A stretch of 31,305 bases of DNA. Origin: Pirellulales bacterium. Lineage in GTDB: Bacteria > Planctomycetota > Planctomycetia > Pirellulales > Thermoguttaceae. Below are positions 29,960 to 31,305 of the stretch, piece by piece. The first letter of the stretch is position 1, and each line of letters starts with the position of its first letter. Made by a program: the position numbers and the translations under genes. The DNA is taken from NCBI GenBank assembly GCA_030642635.1, contig DAOWNK010000003.1, positions 1 through 31,305 on the forward strand, given 5' to 3'. The notes under the pieces are model-generated. The model saw only the letters and a list, made by a program, of their open reading frames with translations, had not been told where the DNA came from and ran no database searches.

Positions 29960-31113
29960 CAAAGCATCCCCGGCTCGCTGATTTCAATACCCTTCAATGC
30001 CATTTTAAGCGCCTCGGCGTTTGGCGCAACCTCGAACGCCGTGGCACGATCAATCATATCGCGCTCGACCAGGTCCTTCAAGCTGATGATGAAGTCCTGC
30101 ATACCTTCAGTTCTGCCGATGCGGATTGCATCGACGAGTTTTTCATCTTGCCCTTCGAGGATCAGTTTTCGCACGGTGGGCGTGAACGTCATGATCTCGA
30201 CGGTCGGCACCCGTCCGACCCCTTCCATAATGGAAGGCAGCAGCTTTTGGGCGACGATTCCACGCATGTTAAACACCAGCGCGCTGCGAATGGCCGTGTG
30301 CATACTTTGCGGGAACAGGTCGAGAATCCGCCCGATGGTGCTCGGCACGGTCGAGGCGTGGATCGTGCCGAACACCAGATGCCCGGTCTCGGCGGCCTGG
30401 ATCGCCGTCTCGAACGTCTCGCGGTCGCGCATCTCGCCGACCAGCATCACGTCGGGGTCCTCACGCACTGCGTGCTTCATGCCGATCATAAAGTCCTTCA
30501 CGTCCATGCCGATCTCGCGCTGGTTTATCAGGCACTTGTCCTCGGTGAAGGTGAACTCGATCGGGTCTTCCAACGTGAGGATGTGCTTGCGGTAGTTGTG
30601 GTTGACCCAGTCGAGCATCGAGGCGATGGTGGTGCTCTTGCCGGAGCCGGTTATCCCGGCCAGCAGGATCATCCCCTGGCTGTACTTACACAACTCGACC
30701 ATGGAAGGCGGCAGATGTAGCTCCTCGAAGTTTGGGATGACGTTGTTCACTCGCCTGGCGACCAGGCCGATGTGACCCATCTGCTGCAACACGTTTACCC
30801 GGAACCGCCACCGCCGGCCGTCGATCTCCAGCAAGTGTGCAAAGTCCACCCCGCCGTCCTCGTCGAAGATACGTCGCCGCCGCTCGTCCTGGTTGATCAT
30901 AGCGAAGATCAGCCGTGCCATTTTTTCGTCGTCGATCGGTGGATGGTTGAGTGTACGCAGGGTGCCGTCGACACGCACGTACGGCGCGCAATCTACCTTC
31001 AAGTGCAGGTCACTCCCTTCCAACTTTACCAATGCACGGAACAGCTTGTCGATTTCAAGCTCATCGTGCCGGCCGCTGAATCGGGCCTGGTCGTTCTCGG
31101 ATGCTGTTGACAT
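29959..31113 (-). CDS. PilT/PilU-type secretion ATPase
   Basis: 384 aa cytosolic ATPase of the type IV pilus retraction family. Walker A GITGSGKS (153-160), Asp box LEDPIEF (181-187), Walker B DPDVMLVGEMRD (219-230) and His box GHLVFGTIHA (244-253) are intact. The N-terminal PAS-like part begins LFRALVKLEGSDLHLKVDCA. The C-terminal MQDFIISLKDLVERDMI parallels the PilT MQTFDQSL region, but the AIRNLIRE helix is replaced by TVRKLILE, closer to PilU variants. It is first of three coupled genes, and its stop overlaps the start of the GspE-like gene. No strong ribosome-binding site precedes ATG 31113. No pilin or secretin gene is in the window. Confidence 0.88.
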   Translation of the reverse strand: MSTASENDQARFSGRHDELEIDKLFRALVKLEGSDLHLKVDCAPYVRVDGTLRTLNHPPIDDEKMARLIFAMINQDERRRRIFDEDGGVDFAHLLEIDGRRWRFRVNVLQQMGHIGLVARRVNNVIPNFEELHLPPSMVELCKYSQGMILLAGITGSGKSTTIASMLDWVNHNYRKHILTLEDPIEFTFTEDKCLINQREIGMDVKDFMIGMKHAVREDPDVMLVGEMRDRETFETAIQAAETGHLVFGTIHASTVPSTIGRILDLFPQSMHTAIRSALVFNMRGIVAQKLLPSIMEGVGRVPTVEIMTFTPTVRKLILEGQDEKLVDAIRIGRTEGMQDFIISLKDLVERDMIDRATAFEVAPNAEALKMALKGIEISEPGML

Positions 31114-31144
31114 GGTTGATTAGGGGCTGGGGGCTGGGCATCAT

Positions 31145-31232
31145 ACAGTGGCACCGCCGTCTCGCCGGTGGCACCCAAAGATAGGCATTATCATGAGTTC
31201 CCTCCCCCCGGCGAGACGCCGGTGCCCCTGTG
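31145..31232. repeat. 88-bp palindromic repeat, CAGTGGCACCGGCG family, diverged copy
   Basis: Same ends and layout as the copies at 10334 and 12435, but more diverged in the middle (CACCCAAAGATAGGCATTAT). It lies about 30 bp upstream of the PilT-type gene, with TAGGGGCTGGGGGCTGGG (31121-31138) and a CAACTGATAACTGACCACTC fragment (31250-31269) beside it. The remaining bases to 31305 hold no gene I can support. Confidence 0.85.
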
Positions 31233-31305
31233 TCGCCAACAATCAACATACAACTGATAACTGACCACTCCTAGCTGTCCCCTGAACGCTCCAATATAAC
31301 CTAAC

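Noticed and set aside
1..31305. CRISPR array
   Set aside because: The dispersed palindromes are not regularly spaced with unique spacers, and no cas genes are present.
1..31305. tRNA or rRNA genes
   Set aside because: I inspected the intergenic gaps and found no cloverleaf-like T-loop (GGTTCGAATCC-type) plus acceptor pairing and no rRNA-like sequence.

Overview
The window looks like chromosomal DNA of a planctomycete (Planctomycetota, probably near the Pirellulales). This rests on lineage-typical families: a secreted metallopeptidase-like protein of the DUF1570 type, a PVC-type heme-binding CxxCH/membrane-bound-dehydrogenase protein, a Tat-exported ceramidase-like protein, a sigma factor with extra N-terminal DNA-binding domains, a DUF4254 protein and several secreted proteins without assigned function. 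Base composition is GC-rich with GC-ending codons. I see no rRNA, tRNA, CRISPR array, prophage, integrase or transposase.

Layout. 1-5.9 kb: DUF4254 gene (-), then rightward M28 glutaminyl-cyclase-like peptidase, a small membrane protein, ispD, tyrS and a membrane-anchored protein, closed by a leftward stand-alone LigD-type 3'-phosphoesterase domain. 5.9-8.2 kb: leftward pair encoding a TPR protein and a Wza-like polysaccharide export protein. 8.2-9 kb: repeat-rich gap and an ASCH-domain gene. 9-12.4 kb: leftward thrS-infC-membrane protein unit. 12.6-17.7 kb: DUF1570 protein, a secreted protein with an STN-like segment, a radical SAM/SPASM protein (TIGR04053-like) and a secreted protein of unknown function. 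18-21 kb: an unusual sigma-70 factor and two translationally coupled Spy/CpxP-like envelope proteins. 21-25 kb: leftward ceramidase-like gene followed by the heme-binding CxxCH gene, which carries a one-base frameshift. 25.3-27 kb: a sugar-isomerase-like gene, then a truncated membrane-protein gene. 27.5-31.1 kb: a tightly coupled leftward operon of a PilT-type ATPase, a membrane-fused GspE-like protein with degenerate ATPase motifs, and a CvpA-like membrane protein.

The most striking feature of the non-coding DNA is a dense population of palindromic repeats in several families. They fill most intergenic gaps, bracket thrS, abut or supply the stop codons of many genes, and have entered the coding sequence of the Wza-like gene in frame at two places. 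The best candidates for under-described biology are these repeats, the GspE-like probable pseudo-ATPase with its PilT and CvpA partners, the multi-HTH sigma factor and the coupled Spy-like pair.
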